From contig NW_024882878.1 in NCBI RefSeq assembly GCF_019059575.1, positions 62,001-126,000 on the forward strand: a stretch of 64,000 nucleotides of DNA. Reading direction: 5' to 3'. This DNA is from Amphibalanus amphitrite (lineage: Eukaryota > Arthropoda > Thecostraca > Balanomorpha > Balanidae). Shown here in pieces: positions 24,933 to 35,698 of the stretch (the stretch's first letter is position 1; each line of letters begins with the position of its first letter). The position numbers and the translations under genes were made by a program. Below the pieces are notes generated by a model. It was not told the origin of the DNA, ran no database searches, and saw nothing but the letters and a program-made list of their open reading frames with translations.

Positions 24933-25076
24933 CAAAAAAAGTTAGGTACACGGAAATTCGCGACACGCGATTCCACTAGAGTCCGCACTTATCTCGTGCT
25001 TAGTCGCCAAAATGTAGTGTTATGGAACCCGAACTGATATCTGTTGTGTACAATGGCCAGGTGGAACGTAAACTCT

Positions 25077-25910
25077 CCCCGCGTTCGATGTCTCTCGGAC
25101 GGCGAAGATTCTACGCCGTCCGGCCAATCACGTTCCATAACCGCAACCGAGCCCCCGCTGACCTTGGACGGGATTGGCCGGACGACGTAGAATCCAGGGT
25201 ATATTGAGTGAAGGGTAGGACGAACTTTGGTAGGAATTTCTAGTATAACTACTAGAAAACCTACTATATGTGGTCGGGTTTAGCAAAAAGTTAGTTCAAA
25301 CTAGAATATGGTAGCGCTTATGGCTGGCAGTCGTGACGCGCACGTGACATTCATTTCTTAAATTTCTTAAATAACAGGTCTTAGGGGCCGATTAGTGCGC
25401 AGATACATTCAATTAGCTATTAATAATTGGTAAACTTGGGAAGCAAGTTGTTTTCGATGCAGAATTACGCAAACATTCAAGATTGTACATCATTCAATTC
25501 TAGCCGAAATCACACGGCGCTCCCAGGATTCGAACTCACGACCCTCGGATCCGTAGCCCGATACGCTACCGACTGCGCTACCGAGGACCGCGCGCCGACG
25601 ATCGGAGAGGCGGATCGCGGGTGCTGGCGTGCAGAGAAATCTTTACCCTGTACGCCGTAGAAGATCGGCTGGGTTTCGTGAAAAATGGTAGAGGAATTGT
25701 CGAAAGAAAATTCATTGATCTATCATTTGAGACTAAGAACCATTGATTCCTTCAAAGGTTGACCGAGATATCGCTCGCCGAAAACAGGCCATTTAACATG
25801 TAAACCCTATGGGCTGGTAGGAAATGTACGCCGTGGAGCAGCAGTGCTACCAACTAACTTCGGCGGGGGCCGGTAGAATCTTCGTCGTCCGAGAGACATC
25901 GAACGCGGGG
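25077..25910. mobile_element. TIR element inside the Gypsy LTR, 834 bp
   Basis: The inverted ends start CCCCGCGTTCGATGTCTCTC, with arms of about 40 bp. It is flanked by a 3-bp duplication TCT (25074-25076 and 25911-25913). The intact LTR at 17955-18091 gives the empty site. A tRNA-like sequence lies inside on the minus strand. No transposase. Confidence 0.85.
25517..25589 (-). tRNA. tRNA-Arg(ACG)-like sequence, probably a pseudogene or SINE head
   Basis: The 73-nt segment has an A-box (TAGCGCAGTCGGTAGCG), a B-box (GAGTTCGAATCC) and a well-paired anticodon arm TCGGG-CTACGGA-TCCGA that would present anticodon ACG. The acceptor stem has one mismatch and the T-stem pairs poorly. There is no 3' CCA and it lies inside a mobile element, so a functional tRNA is doubtful. 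Confidence 0.45.
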
Positions 25911-26081
25911 TCTATTTCACACAAAATGGCGGAGTCACGTGAGGTCGTGTGAAAAGCGCTAAACAACTGCCATAGCGAACACTACAGGCTGGACGTCGGA
26001 ACATGCGGGCATATCCGACGTCCAGCCGATGTCGGGCCGAGGTTGAACCGACGTTGGGCCGACGTCGGCATGTTTACTGGG

Positions 26082-26246
26082 TCGTCATAGGTCAAGTTCA
26101 AGGTCACTTTAAAAGTCGCCGTACCCTTAAAATCAGGCAGTGTTTTGACCTCTCAGGGTCAAACGGTTTTACCTGGGAAAAAGGTCATCATTTTCGAACT
26201 CAGCGTGCCATGGGCTATTTGTAGGTGTACCAATTTTGCGCGAACC
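26082..26246. repeat. Dispersed AGGTCA-containing repeat, inverted relative of 14570-15040
   Basis: It contains TTCGAACTCAGCGTGCCATG and TTTTGACCTC.. AACGGTTT motifs in the orientation opposite to 14570-15040. It is the right flank of the GCCGACGTC element, and 14570-15040 is the left flank. Confidence 0.6.
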
Positions 26247-26919
26247 CAGTAAACATGCCGACGTCGGCCCATAGGCGTCGCCAGAGATTTTCGGTTGGGG
26301 GGGGGGCAAAATCAACTTTTGTGTTAAAACGTGCCTTTCCCCATCTTTACTCACTCGTTTTACATATATCGACGCGCAATGGTGCGAGGAATCCGATGGT
26401 GACACAGGTTTCCTTCTAGCTATGACATGTAGTTTTTTACAGAAAAATTCGAAATTTTGAAGTTTCGTGACGAAAACCACTGGTAGAATTATAGTATATA
26501 GTGGCTGCGATTGCCGACGCAGTGCAGAGGGTGCAGACGATCGACTTTGGTGCAGACGATCGACGCGGACGCTCATGATCATTCATTACCCAGAAAAGGG
26601 TGAAAAACGCTCCATTTAATCGGATCACCCTGCTAAAACCTCCATTCACGCATGCATGCAGAGGTTTTACGTGAAATGCATATGACCTATCCCAGCCGCC
26701 GATCGTAGCTTAGTTGGGCATTCGGCGGAGAGTGAATGTCGGAAGTGTGAATCGGAAGTAATTCATCTTTGCTCCAGTGAGAAGAAGTGTTTTGTTCACT
26801 CGAGTGTGAACAAAAGTTTCTCGTTTTTCGTGTGAAGGGAAGCGCTGCAAACGCGAACAAAAACTGTTCAACGGAACCAAAACTATAGCGGCAAGGGATC
26901 CCTTAGAGATAGGTTTGGG
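26247..26919. other. Truncated GCCGACGTC end, otherwise no gene seen
   Basis: CCCAGTAAACATGCCGACGT at about 26248 is a lone left end of the GCCGACGTC family, joined to CATAGGCGTCGCCAG, which may be the end of another element. The remaining sequence shows no supported feature. Confidence 0.45.
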
Positions 26920-27440
26920 ACTTCCAGGCCATTTCAGGCCACTCAGGGTCAGTGCTGACTCTCAGAAGCATGCTTAGGATCCCGGAGATCGGCGTGGGTC
27001 ACCTCATATATTTACGTGTACATACGTGGTGCTTTAGGGCTTTCCGAGCCCAAGGTGGGGCCCTCAGAAGCCAGTGATGGCGGCGGGCGCTAAGAGACTA
27101 GGCCCAGAGTGAGCCTGGAGCCCTCGGATTACAGTGTGAACCCTCGGGGTCTGTGTCGAATCCCTAAGGACCCTACGGGACATAATAAACATGTGCTGCG
27201 GACCTCAGAGGGACACGTGAGCTGTGACCCCTCAGATGCCGGCTTGGGGTTAGCAAAATCTGTCGCCTCAAAAGTTTGGCTGAACTATCAGAGGCCAGTT
27301 AAGGTTCTCAGAAATGTTCGAAGGCTCAAAGATCCCTGTTTGGGCCCTCAGAGAACATGGACACCAGTGGGACTTTCAGAGGCCGGTTGGGCCCTCTGAA
27401 AGCTTCTTTAGGGCTCAGTGGAGCTCCTTAGGAGCCTTTG
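26920..27440. repeat. Degenerate GGCCCTCAGAGG-type repeat
   Basis: Loose copies of a unit with CAGAGGCC.GT..GGGCCCTCAG, related to the repeats at 47150-47760 and 48180-49020. Confidence 0.5.
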
Positions 27441-27441
27441 T

Positions 27442-28433
27442 TTAACCCTATTCCTGGCGGGCTCCGCCGGGACAAGAAACTGGCGGGGGGGGGGCCGATT
27501 CGGCCCCCCCTGAGATCTCGAGAACGAAGCAAGATAGCGACAAGCGGTAAACGGCATCGGATACGCACGGCCAAGATCTACAATTTTTACTAAGGTCATT
27601 TTCAGGTCAGGTCAAAGATGACGTCACAGGGGTCGAAAAAGTCAAAATGGCGGCGCTAGATATGGAGAGTTTTTCTCGAATAACTTTCGAATTAGTCAAG
27701 ATAGGAACAAGCTAAGGGCATCATCGTGATCCTCTCGTCAATCCGCATCGAATGATATATATGTTGACCTCGAAAGGTCAAGGTCAAAGGTTGACCTCAG
27801 GTCACGTGACCTCGAGGTCATCATGTATATCATTCGATGCGTCTTGATGAGCTGAACACAATGAGACCATCCACGCGTCTGTATCTTGTTCCTGTACGGA
27901 GTTATTGGCCAAAAACCTTTGGTGACCTTTGATGACGTCACATGACCTCACAGCTGCCCAGCAGCAAAACAGACCTCAAGGTAGTGAAGGTTGATCGTAT
28001 ATGAAGTCATGTATGGTATATGGGGCCATTCCGACCCGTTTTAGTGGTAAAAACAGGGAGTTGATTTTTCCCCCATTGACTTATAATGGGGAGGTCGCGA
28101 AATTGACCTGACCTTAGGTCACCGATATCAAAATTCCGAGATATACAAATTGCACATACTGGTACCCTAACTAAACCCTGAAGAGAAGAAATTGATCGGT
28201 CAAAAACTCTAGCTCTGGCGTGATTGCAAACTTTTCTGAGGTAGGGTCACCAAACCGCCTCTGGTGACCTGACCTGAGGTCAGATCAACTCAAAATTTTC
28301 AGACATGTTGCGTAGAAGCCTTTTAGGAAAAGTCAGAAAATTTGAGCTTCCTAGCTCAACGCGTTTGGGAGAAATAACCAAAAAACCTCAGGGGGGGGCT
28401 CCTGAGGCCCCCCCCCGCCAGGAATAGGGTTAA
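27442..28433. mobile_element. TTAA-bounded AGGTCA-rich element, twin of 8298-9307
   Basis: Borders, inverted ends and interior match 8298-9307 in the same orientation with few differences outside the G and C runs. TTAA lies at 27442-27445 and 28430-28433. Non-coding. Confidence 0.87.
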
Positions 28434-28863
28434 AGCAAGCTCATGAGCCCTGCGACACTTGTACGGTACTTGAGCCTGTCGCAGACATTTGACGAGAGTT
28501 GAGAAAGGCCCCGAAGATTTCGTTTCACGCTTTGAACGAAAATTGTGTCAGCACTCCAAAACTTATGAAAATCAGCTGTAAAATGTAATAAAGAACGAAC
28601 TAGGAACATGGAATGAATCACAGCATTGACATTTCCGAGTCTGGACTCGGAGTCTTGAAGATTTTGGCGACTGCGAGTCAGACTCTGGTTTGAACTGCAC
28701 GCTCCAACCGAGTCTGACCTCACAGGCATTCTCAGAAAGGTACCCCCATTTTTTCCCGACTCCAAAATCTCATCGGATCTGTATCGATCTCAGGGGGTGC
28801 CCGGCCCGAGGTTGGGGGGGGGGGCAAGCTGCCCCGCTTGCCCCCCCGTAGCGACGCTAATGC
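28434..28863. other. No gene seen
   Basis: Nothing coding is supported. About 28814-28846 is a G-run/C-run hairpin (GGCAAGCTGCCCCGCTTGCC) like those at the ends of the TTAA elements, possibly a truncated end. Confidence 0.4.
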
Positions 28864-29439
28864 GTCGGCCCGACGTCGGCCGACGTCGGGGTGACGTCGG
28901 CATCTCGGCATCGGCATGCCAACGTCGGCCCGCCGTCGGTCCAACCTCGGCACGACGTCGGCTGGATGTCGGGTATGCCCAGGTATGCCCGCATGTAGGC
29001 CGACGTCCAGCCGAGGTCCAGCCGACGTCGGACCGAGATCAATTGCTGAGGTCCAGCCGACGTTGGGCCGACGTCGGGGCGACGTCGTGACCGACATCGG
29101 CCGCTATTTTGACCGTTAAAATAATCTAAAATACATGTTTCATGGTTCATAAAGAGCTTCTGTATTCAAAATATCCTCAGGAAACTCAAATCTTCCTCCA
29201 TGCCGCAACCCCCTGATCCGGACTGGACGGGAAACTTTATCCCATTTGGGATTGCCCGTAAGCCGAGCTCGCCCGTATAGCCGGGTGCGGTGAGTGCTTG
29301 GGGGCTGCTCGGCCTATCCTTTGGTCAGGCTCAGCCCCGGCAACTCACCAGGGCCGGGCCCAGTTCATATAGAAAGGCCAGTCGGCAAGTGTCACTTTGC
29401 CAATTATGCCAAAGTACCTACCACTTATCAAAGGGACAC

Positions 29440-30639
29440 TTAACCCGCGCCCTGGTGGGGTCTGTTTATAACGCGACCTGGTGGGGGGGGGGGGCTATTT
29501 TTTGCCCCCCCCCCCTCGTATCTCCGAAACTACTGGACGGATCCGCAAAATTCAAACGGCGTTTGATAGCCCTGTCAAATTTGTTGAGGGAAACCAAATT
29601 TTATTGACCTCGGGGTCACCGATGACGTCACAGGTCAGGTCAAAGATAAAATGTTTCACCGTTCACGGGGCTTCTAGGGAAAGCGCTATAACACCGAGTA
29701 AAACGCATTTTGTCGAAAATCAGCGATAAGACGTCAGTTGTCTAGTACATATGTTGCTATTAGAGGTCACTGGTCATACCAGGTCAGGTCACAGGTCAGG
29801 TCACCAAAGGTCACCAAGGGTCACCACATGAACCCAACTTTACTAAGGTTGTGCGATGCATGTTCTATGGCCAGTTTTTCATTTCCAACCCAATGGTGTT
29901 GGTTATAAGACCATCAGGTACGGTTTAGGTCACTTTCTGGTGGAGGTCAGGTCAAGGTCAGGTCAAAAAGGTTAGATTTCAAAGTTGATATTTTTGCATA
30001 AAATGGGTATCGATTCGATGCAGTTCGTCACGGGGAGTCTAATGGTGGTCTTTGTTTTGCACTACGAGGTCTAGAATTGCTAACAATTGAGTTTGAAAAT
30101 TTGACGTCATCAATTTTGAACAGTTTTTTCGCTATAACTTCGCCAAAAAAAGAGGTATCAATCTAAAATTTGGTATGTGGATGGAAGGCGGTAAGGACTA
30201 TCACATATATTCCGGTTTTTGCGAAATTAAAAAACTTTTTGGATGATTTGACTATTATATCCAAAAAATCTATTTTTTGATTTTTGGGGGTCAAAATAAA
30301 AAAAATAAAAAATCCGAGATGGCAGTTTTGTAGCCCTGTCAATTCTACAGCTTTTATATTCTAAACATTTTTCTGTATTTGCAAAGCTATAGGCCTGACA
30401 GCTCTTCCCGCGAAACCCTTTTTTGGGTCGAAAACGGCAGAACATGACGTCACTCTGACGTCATTTCCGGCCAACCTATCATAGCTTTTGGAAAACTTTT
30501 TGGTCACAATGTGTAAAATTGATGTCCGGGAGGGTACTGAAAGTTTGGTGACGATCGGCGCAGCGGTTCTGGAGATATATTGAAAAGTCTGGAGGGGGGG
30601 GGGGCAAAAAATAGCCCCCCCCACCAGGTCGCGGGTTAA
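29440..30639. mobile_element. TTAA-bounded AGGTCA-rich element, type CCCGCG..CCTGGTGGGG
   Basis: TTAA lies at 29440-29443 and 30636-30639. The ends carry GCGACCTGGTGGGG and CCCCACCAGGTCGCGGG. The end hairpins are GGGGCTATTTTTTGCCCC and GGGGCAAAAAATAGCCCC, mirror images of each other. AGGTCA runs occur near 29634, 29763-29823 and 29944-29970. Copy A of the host element reads CACTTTGGGAAAC at the same place (about 17445), consistent with an insertion here. Confidence 0.87.
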
Positions 30640-30867
30640 GGAAACGTTGGTGCAGGTGTCAGGTGTGTAAGGGTGGCTGTATGAATCCATTTGTGGGGTC
30701 GCCCTTTCCAATAAGTGTCACGTAACAGCAATGGGACTCTATATGAACTGGACCCAGGGTGCTCGCCAAGAAGACCAATGTCTCCATCCTCTCATCCTTC
30801 CGGCTCTCAAATGGTCTTGTCAGACCGAAAGGGCATAACCCAACAAAACAAACTAAGTTCGCCACCT

Positions 30868-30944
30868 GGCTGCGTGGTGTAGTGGTTAGCGCACTAACAT
30901 CGCGTTCAAATGATGAAACGGGGTTCGAATCCCATCGCCGGCTG
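30868..30944 (+). ncRNA. tRNA-like segment, second copy
   Basis: The same A-box and B-box arrangement as 17677-17750, with 3 extra bases between the boxes. It lies in copy B of the GCCGACGTC element. Confidence 0.55.
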
Positions 30945-31239
30945 ATGCTTTTGGCGCGTTGTCCCAGTAAACATGCCGACGTCGGCGACTAGGGGGCTCG
31001 AATCCCGCCGCCGGTTGATATTTTTGGCGCGTTGTCCCAATAAACACGCCGACGTCGGCCCCGTCGGTCCAACGACAAACGATCTCGTCAAACCTCGGCA
31101 GACGACCTCGGCCCGACGTCGGCTAGACGTCGGCCGGACTTCGGCTGGGCGTCGGTATATGCGGGCGTACCCGACGTCCAGCCGATGTCGGACCGAGGTT
31201 GAACCGACTTCGGGCCGACGTCGGCATGTTTACTGGGAA

Positions 31240-31732
31240 ATCATTATTCGAATTTGATCCCGAATATTTTCGATTAAAGTGACCTTGACCTTGACCTATG
31301 ACCTTGACCTCGAAGTTTTTAATGTACTACTGCTTCTCAATGAGACGAACACAGTGGTGGCCGAAATTTTCTAATATCTCCAAAAATAAAGATTTTATAG
31401 GGTACGGCGACTTCTTAAGTGACTTTGACCTTCACCTATGAAATTGACCTCGGATTTTTTGTATGTGCTCCTTCCTCTCGATGAGACGAACACACAGGGT
31501 GGCGAATTTTTCAAATCGGACCATAAACAAAGATTCTTCAGGATGCGTAGTGTTTTAACGTCTCAAGGTCAAACGGTTTGACCTAGGAAATAAGGTCACC
31601 GTTTTATAACTCAGCGTGCCATGGGCTATCCATGCCTATACCAATTTTGAGCGAAATCATTACTTGGATTTTATCCGAATATTTTCGTTTAAAGTTACCT
31701 TGACCTTGACCTATGACCTTGACCTCGTTTTT
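31240..31732. repeat. Dispersed AGGTCA-containing repeat, two tandem copies
   Basis: GACCTTGACCTTGACCTATG motifs, TTCTCNATGAGACGAACAC and ACTCAGCGTGCCATGGGC occur in repeating order. This is the inverted relative of 14570-15040, and it flanks a GCCGACGTC element here too. Confidence 0.6.
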
Positions 31733-32637
31733 TTAACCCTCGCCGGCAGAGGCCATTTTGCGTCCTTCGACGGCACAAGGGGGGTTGGTACGACACCCCC
31801 CCCCCCTCGTGTTTGGCCCCTGATCGAGCTAGAGCTTCGCGGAAAAAACGAGCGTGTTGCCCGTCACGAGAGGAAGTCGATGATACCTCATTTTAAGGTC
31901 CTAGGTCATCGGGTGACCTTCCAGGTCAGGTCAATGACCCGAAAACCGGGAAAATCGGGACCTGTTAGATAGTCGTAAAGTGTGGCTGCTATGTGGTTTT
32001 CCGGGGTGCTGATCACGAATATCGTGTTAGTTTGGATCAGAGATGATGTCTTTAAGCATTTAGACCAGGTCGGGTCAGGTCAGGTCAGGTCAACCGGTAG
32101 GGGTTGTGACGGGTATTCGTAATACGTGTCAACCGCCTCTCACAGCTTCGTAACATGTTACTAAGGCACCAAAACTACTTCGTTAATGTTTAAATGGTTG
32201 CTTAATTCGAATTCAGCTCCAAAAACTAGCATAGAAACATGTAAAACTCGAAAAAGTGAACCGCGGTCACCCGAGGTCACCAAAGGTCAATGACCTGACC
32301 TGACCTTCAGGTGACCTTGACACCCACCCTAATGTATGGGAGCAACATCAAATCACATGTTTGAACGTTTGAAACCACGAAAAGCTTGCAAACGCGCGGC
32401 TAATGCGAGCCGACATACGCCGAATCGCGATTCCGGCCAAACATGGTCTCGGAAAAGAGGTCCCAGGTCAAAGGTCATTTGGGTCAGGGTCATGAAATTT
32501 TCAGGGCAGGTGTAAACTTGATCAATGCGAGGGTACTGAAAGTTTTGTCGCGATCGGCCGTCTTTTACGCGAGTTATTCGCGAAAAACCTTAGGAGGGTG
32601 CATCAATTCCCCCCCCCTCTGTGCCGGCGAGGGTTAA
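31733..32637. mobile_element. TTAA-bounded AGGTCA-rich element, type CCCTCGCCGGCA (uninterrupted)
   Basis: TTAA lies at 31733-31736 and 32634-32637. The ends are CCCTCGCCGGCA and TGCCGGCGAGGG, with G/C-run hairpins inside. AGGTCA repeats occur near 31902-31935, 32067-32093 and 32275-32320. It is the uninterrupted counterpart of 53873-55877 and reveals where that copy was invaded. Confidence 0.85.
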
Positions 32638-34085
32638 TTTGCTTCTGCTTCTCGATGAGACCAAAATTATGGATTTTACAAAAAAGTCGGTTAACCCTCG
32701 CCCCGTTGGGGGGGGCATTTTGCCCCCCCCCCCCTGTGGTTTTTCCTGAATAGCAAGAAAACGGCGGCGCGCAGCGCCGCCAAATTTTCAGTTTCAGTAC
32801 CTTTCCTGGCATCAATTTGACACCTTCACACCAAATTTCAAGTCTTAGGTCACCTTAGGTCAGGAGTTATTGAGGTCAAACTGAGGTCATGTTCGAGCAA
32901 AAATGAGCAAAAAACATGCAATCTTGAAACGCTCACCAAATCTACAGTTATCAAGCAATTTCAAAGTTCTTTATATGGTCTAATAGACAAAAAGCGGCGC
33001 TACAAAACTGCTATCTCGGATTTTCAAAATTTTGGGTTTTTGACCCAAAAAAATTAAAAAATTGATTTTTTTTTAGAAAAACTAAAAAAAAAATCCAAAA
33101 TTTTTCCGAACTTCGAAAAAACCGGAATATATGTGATAGTCCCTGCGCTCTTCTATATACATACCAAATTTCAGATCGATATCTCGTTTTTTGGCCGAGT
33201 TATAGCGAAAAACTGTTCAAAAATGATGACGTCAAATTTTTGAACTCAATTTTCAGCGATTCTAGACCTCGTACGGCAAAACAAAGAACACCATTGAACT
33301 CCCCGTGACGAGCTGCATCGATTCGATACCCATTTTATGCAAAAATATCAACTTTGAAATTTGACCTTATTTGACCTGATCTTGACCTGACCTTGACCTG
33401 ACCTTGACCAAAACGTGACCTAAGGTGGCCCCAAAGGCTGCCTGACCCACATAATCGCATTTGTCATGTAAAATGGACCATAAAACATGTATCACACGAC
33501 ACTTTCATATTGTGACCCCCCAGTGACCTGACCTCAGTGACCTGACCTGGTATCAGTGACCTCAACTAGCAAAATATGTGTTTGAAGAACATTTCCCCAT
33601 CGATGATTTTCAATGAAATGCATTTTACTCGATTTTACAACGCATTTCTTGAAATGCCTGTAAACGGTGAAAATTGGACCTTTGACCTGACCTGTGACGT
33701 CATCGGTTTGACCTAGGTCAATAAAATTGGGTCACAAGGTAGTTCCCTGATAGGGCTATCCAACACCGTTTGCCGCTTGTCGCTACGTTGCATGGTTCTC
33801 GAGATCTTAGGGGGCCCAGTTCGGCCGGAGCCTCGGCCAGGTGCGGACGTGCGTGCGCGGCGCTCCGCAGGCCGGGCGGTGTGGCGGGGCGGTGAGGTGA
33901 CCCGGTCAGGTCGGGCAGTCACTGTTGGCTGACGCCACTGCCGGCCCCGGGCGGCGGTAACAGAACCGCTGAGAGACAAGTGTAGAAGGACAGCAAAGGG
34001 TGGAATCGTGAAAAGTGTGAGCGGACTGGTGCTTTACCACGCGAAGCTGGACGGTGCTGATCGGGCGTGGCTGAGGCGGCGCAGT

Positions 34086-35024
34086 ATGAACGGCGCTACT
34101 GCGCACGAGTCCGTCGACTCGCCAGACTCGCCGGTGGCGGGGCCACGCCCCACACCGCCGGTAAGGAGGAACGAATCCACGCTGCGACAGCGCTCAGTCA
34201 CGGATATGATCCGCCAAATGGACAGCTCTAGCGCCTCGTCAAGTAAACGCGGCAGGGGGGACTCCGAGTCGCCCGTAAATCCAGTCTCCAAGTCTCGCGA
34301 TACAGCGAGCGACTGGGAGAAATTCGAGACGATGCTCGACACGGCGCTGGCCAGGCTGAGAGAGCAAATCCAGTCTGATTTCGATCAATTTAGAGAAGTC
34401 ATGAAGGAACAGTTTGTAACAATGGGTCAGCGGCTGCGGAAGGTGGAGGACCGGCTGGAGGAGAAGGAGGCAGAGCTGGCGGGAGTGAGGGCGACTCTGA
34501 AGGACACCCAGCGAGAACTCGGAGAGCTACAGACGCAGGTGGAGGAGAACGAGCGGGTCTCCAGACTGCCGTCGCTCATCCTGTCTGGCTCCGTCGTCCC
34601 CAAAAAGCCGTCGGCCGGCCAGCTGCCGGCGGCAGGGGAGAGCGTCGAGCAGCTGGCGGTGGACCTGCTGCGCCGACACTTCACGGACCTGAAAGTGACA
34701 CTGCGCGACATCGACAGAGCTCATCGGCTGCCGGGTAGAGGGGACCCGCGGATCATCTGCCGATTCGTACAGTCCGGGACCGGATCCATCCGAGACGCCG
34801 TCTATCAGCGCAGACTGGAACTGAAAGGGAGCGGTCTCTATGTCAGCGAGTGCCTGTCCCGTAAGCGTGCAGAGGTGCTCCGGACACTGGGTGAGGCCAA
34901 AAAGGACGGTAAGATTTATACGGCTTTTTCTCGACAGGGACATGTGTTCTATAAGCTCAAGAAGTCTGGTGAAAACGTACGCGTCGACTCGGTGCAGGAG
35001 GTGCTCCAGAAATTCATGACCTAG
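34086..35024 (+). CDS. LINE ORF1 protein (coiled coil plus nucleic-acid-binding-like C-terminus)
   Basis: The frame is open from further upstream, but 34086 is the first ATG, giving 312 residues. Residues 1-75 are Ser/Pro-rich and likely disordered. About 80-160 is a strongly charged heptad-rich coiled coil (LREQIQSDFDQFREVM, LEEKEAEL), which would mediate multimerisation. About 165-312 is a compact domain (HFTDLKVTLRDIDRAHRLPG; IICRFVQSG; GKIYTAFSRQGHVFYKL), arranged like the single-strand-binding C-terminal domains of invertebrate LINE ORF1 and baculovirus FP-like proteins. No CCHC knuckles were seen. The ORF is intact. GC content is clearly higher than in ORF2. Role inferred: RNA-binding chaperone of the LINE particle. 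Confidence 0.8.
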   Translation: MNGATAHESVDSPDSPVAGPRPTPPVRRNESTLRQRSVTDMIRQMDSSSASSSKRGRGDSESPVNPVSKSRDTASDWEKFETMLDTALARLREQIQSDFDQFREVMKEQFVTMGQRLRKVEDRLEEKEAELAGVRATLKDTQRELGELQTQVEENERVSRLPSLILSGSVVPKKPSAGQLPAAGESVEQLAVDLLRRHFTDLKVTLRDIDRAHRLPGRGDPRIICRFVQSGTGSIRDAVYQRRLELKGSGLYVSECLSRKRAEVLRTLGEAKKDGKIYTAFSRQGHVFYKLKKSGENVRVDSVQEVLQKFMT

Positions 35025-35698
35025 TGATTTGGGCTGTATATGCATAGTCAGTGGAGCCTTCTCGTACAGAGACGCGGGCACCGAGCCGGGTAAAAGCCGG
35101 CAGCTCTAGCGACGCCCACTGTGCCTGAAGTCTGAGCCAGGTCAGACTGACAGCGCGGTCGGCCGGTCGGCGCAGCGGGGAGGGGTGTGGGGAGACGGCG
35201 TCTGGCCGGTGGCCGGGACCGGGACCTGGGCCTGGGCCTGGACCTGGGCCGGGGGCTGGTGTTGTGAGAGGGATGGGGTGGGGTATGCCGGAGGGGATGT
35301 TCGAATGAACTGGCCGGAGTTGACGTTCCTGTGTCACAGTGACGTCACGTCATACCTGGACTGCGTAGAGGTCCAGACCAGATGTCAGGGAGGGGCGGGA
35401 CGAGATAGGGAGCTGACTGGACCCGGCGGCCGCTCTGCGAGCTGTCGGGGCCGGCCGTGTACAGGAATGTCGCGTGACTAAGATCCGTTCGGAGCTTTTG
35501 TGCAATTACGCTCAGCTTTTGTTTTTCGCTTCGTAGGTTAAGGGACGGTGAAGTGTCCGCATGTGTTGCTAGCTTGTTAAGGAAACTGTGTCTGGTGTTG
35601 TGTGTGCTCCGGGCCGCACCGTACCGTGGTTAATCTATACCTGTCGCCGCTCGGGGGTTGTCGGTGGCGTCGGCGTGCCAAACGCCGAATTAAAGTAG

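Larger units (their letters stand above)
17955..25986 (-). mobile_element. Ty3/Gypsy LTR retrotransposon, LTR-to-LTR, multiply interrupted
   Basis: Two 137-bp LTRs (TGTAGTGTT..AACACTACA) bracket gag-pro-pol read on the minus strand, and GGCTG (17950-17954, 25987-25991) is the 5-bp duplication. The LTRs differ at one position that I can see, which implies recent insertion. Copy B of the GCCGACGTC element shows the empty site near 31140-31150. Later insertions are a TTAA element (18104-19287), a foldback element (about 23470-24932) and an 834-bp element in the 5' LTR. pol carries a frameshift, so the copy is defective. Confidence 0.92.
25013..25986 (-). repeat. Gypsy 5' LTR, split by an 834-bp insertion
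   Basis: Removing the insertion (25077-25910) and one copy of its 3-bp duplication leaves exactly 137 bp, matching the 3' LTR. On the minus strand the LTR is followed within 3 bases by TGGCGACTAAGCAC, a TGG-starting candidate primer-binding site; the tRNA is not assigned. Confidence 0.9.
15043..26081. mobile_element. GCCGACGTC element, copy A (heavily interrupted)
   Basis: It begins CCCAGTAAACATGCCGACGT at 15043 and closes with the inverted match ACGTCGGCATGTTTACTGGG at 26081. After removing the hAT-like insertion (15536-17335) and the Gypsy insertion (17955-25986), about 1.2 kb remains. Copy B at 28864-31239 is the same sequence without those two insertions. It contains GCCGACGTCGGC arrays and a tRNA-like segment with A- and B-box motifs. 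Flanking duplication is not clear and no transposase is seen, so superfamily is unknown. Confidence 0.75.
28864..31239. mobile_element. GCCGACGTC element, copy B (left end truncated, one TTAA insertion)
   Basis: It is collinear with copy A: GCCGACGTC array, then the GGTCAGGCTCAGCCCCGGC region, the tRNA-like segment (30868-30944), a second GCCGACGTC array and the right end ACGTCGGCATGTTTACTGGG at 31239. It lacks the hAT-like and Gypsy insertions of copy A and so supplies their empty sites. It is itself opened by the TTAA element 29440-30639. The left terminus CCCAGTAAACATG is missing. Confidence 0.75.

Noticed and set aside
25517..25589. Functional tRNA-Arg gene
   Set aside because: T-stem and acceptor stem pair imperfectly and the locus lies inside a transposon in an LTR.
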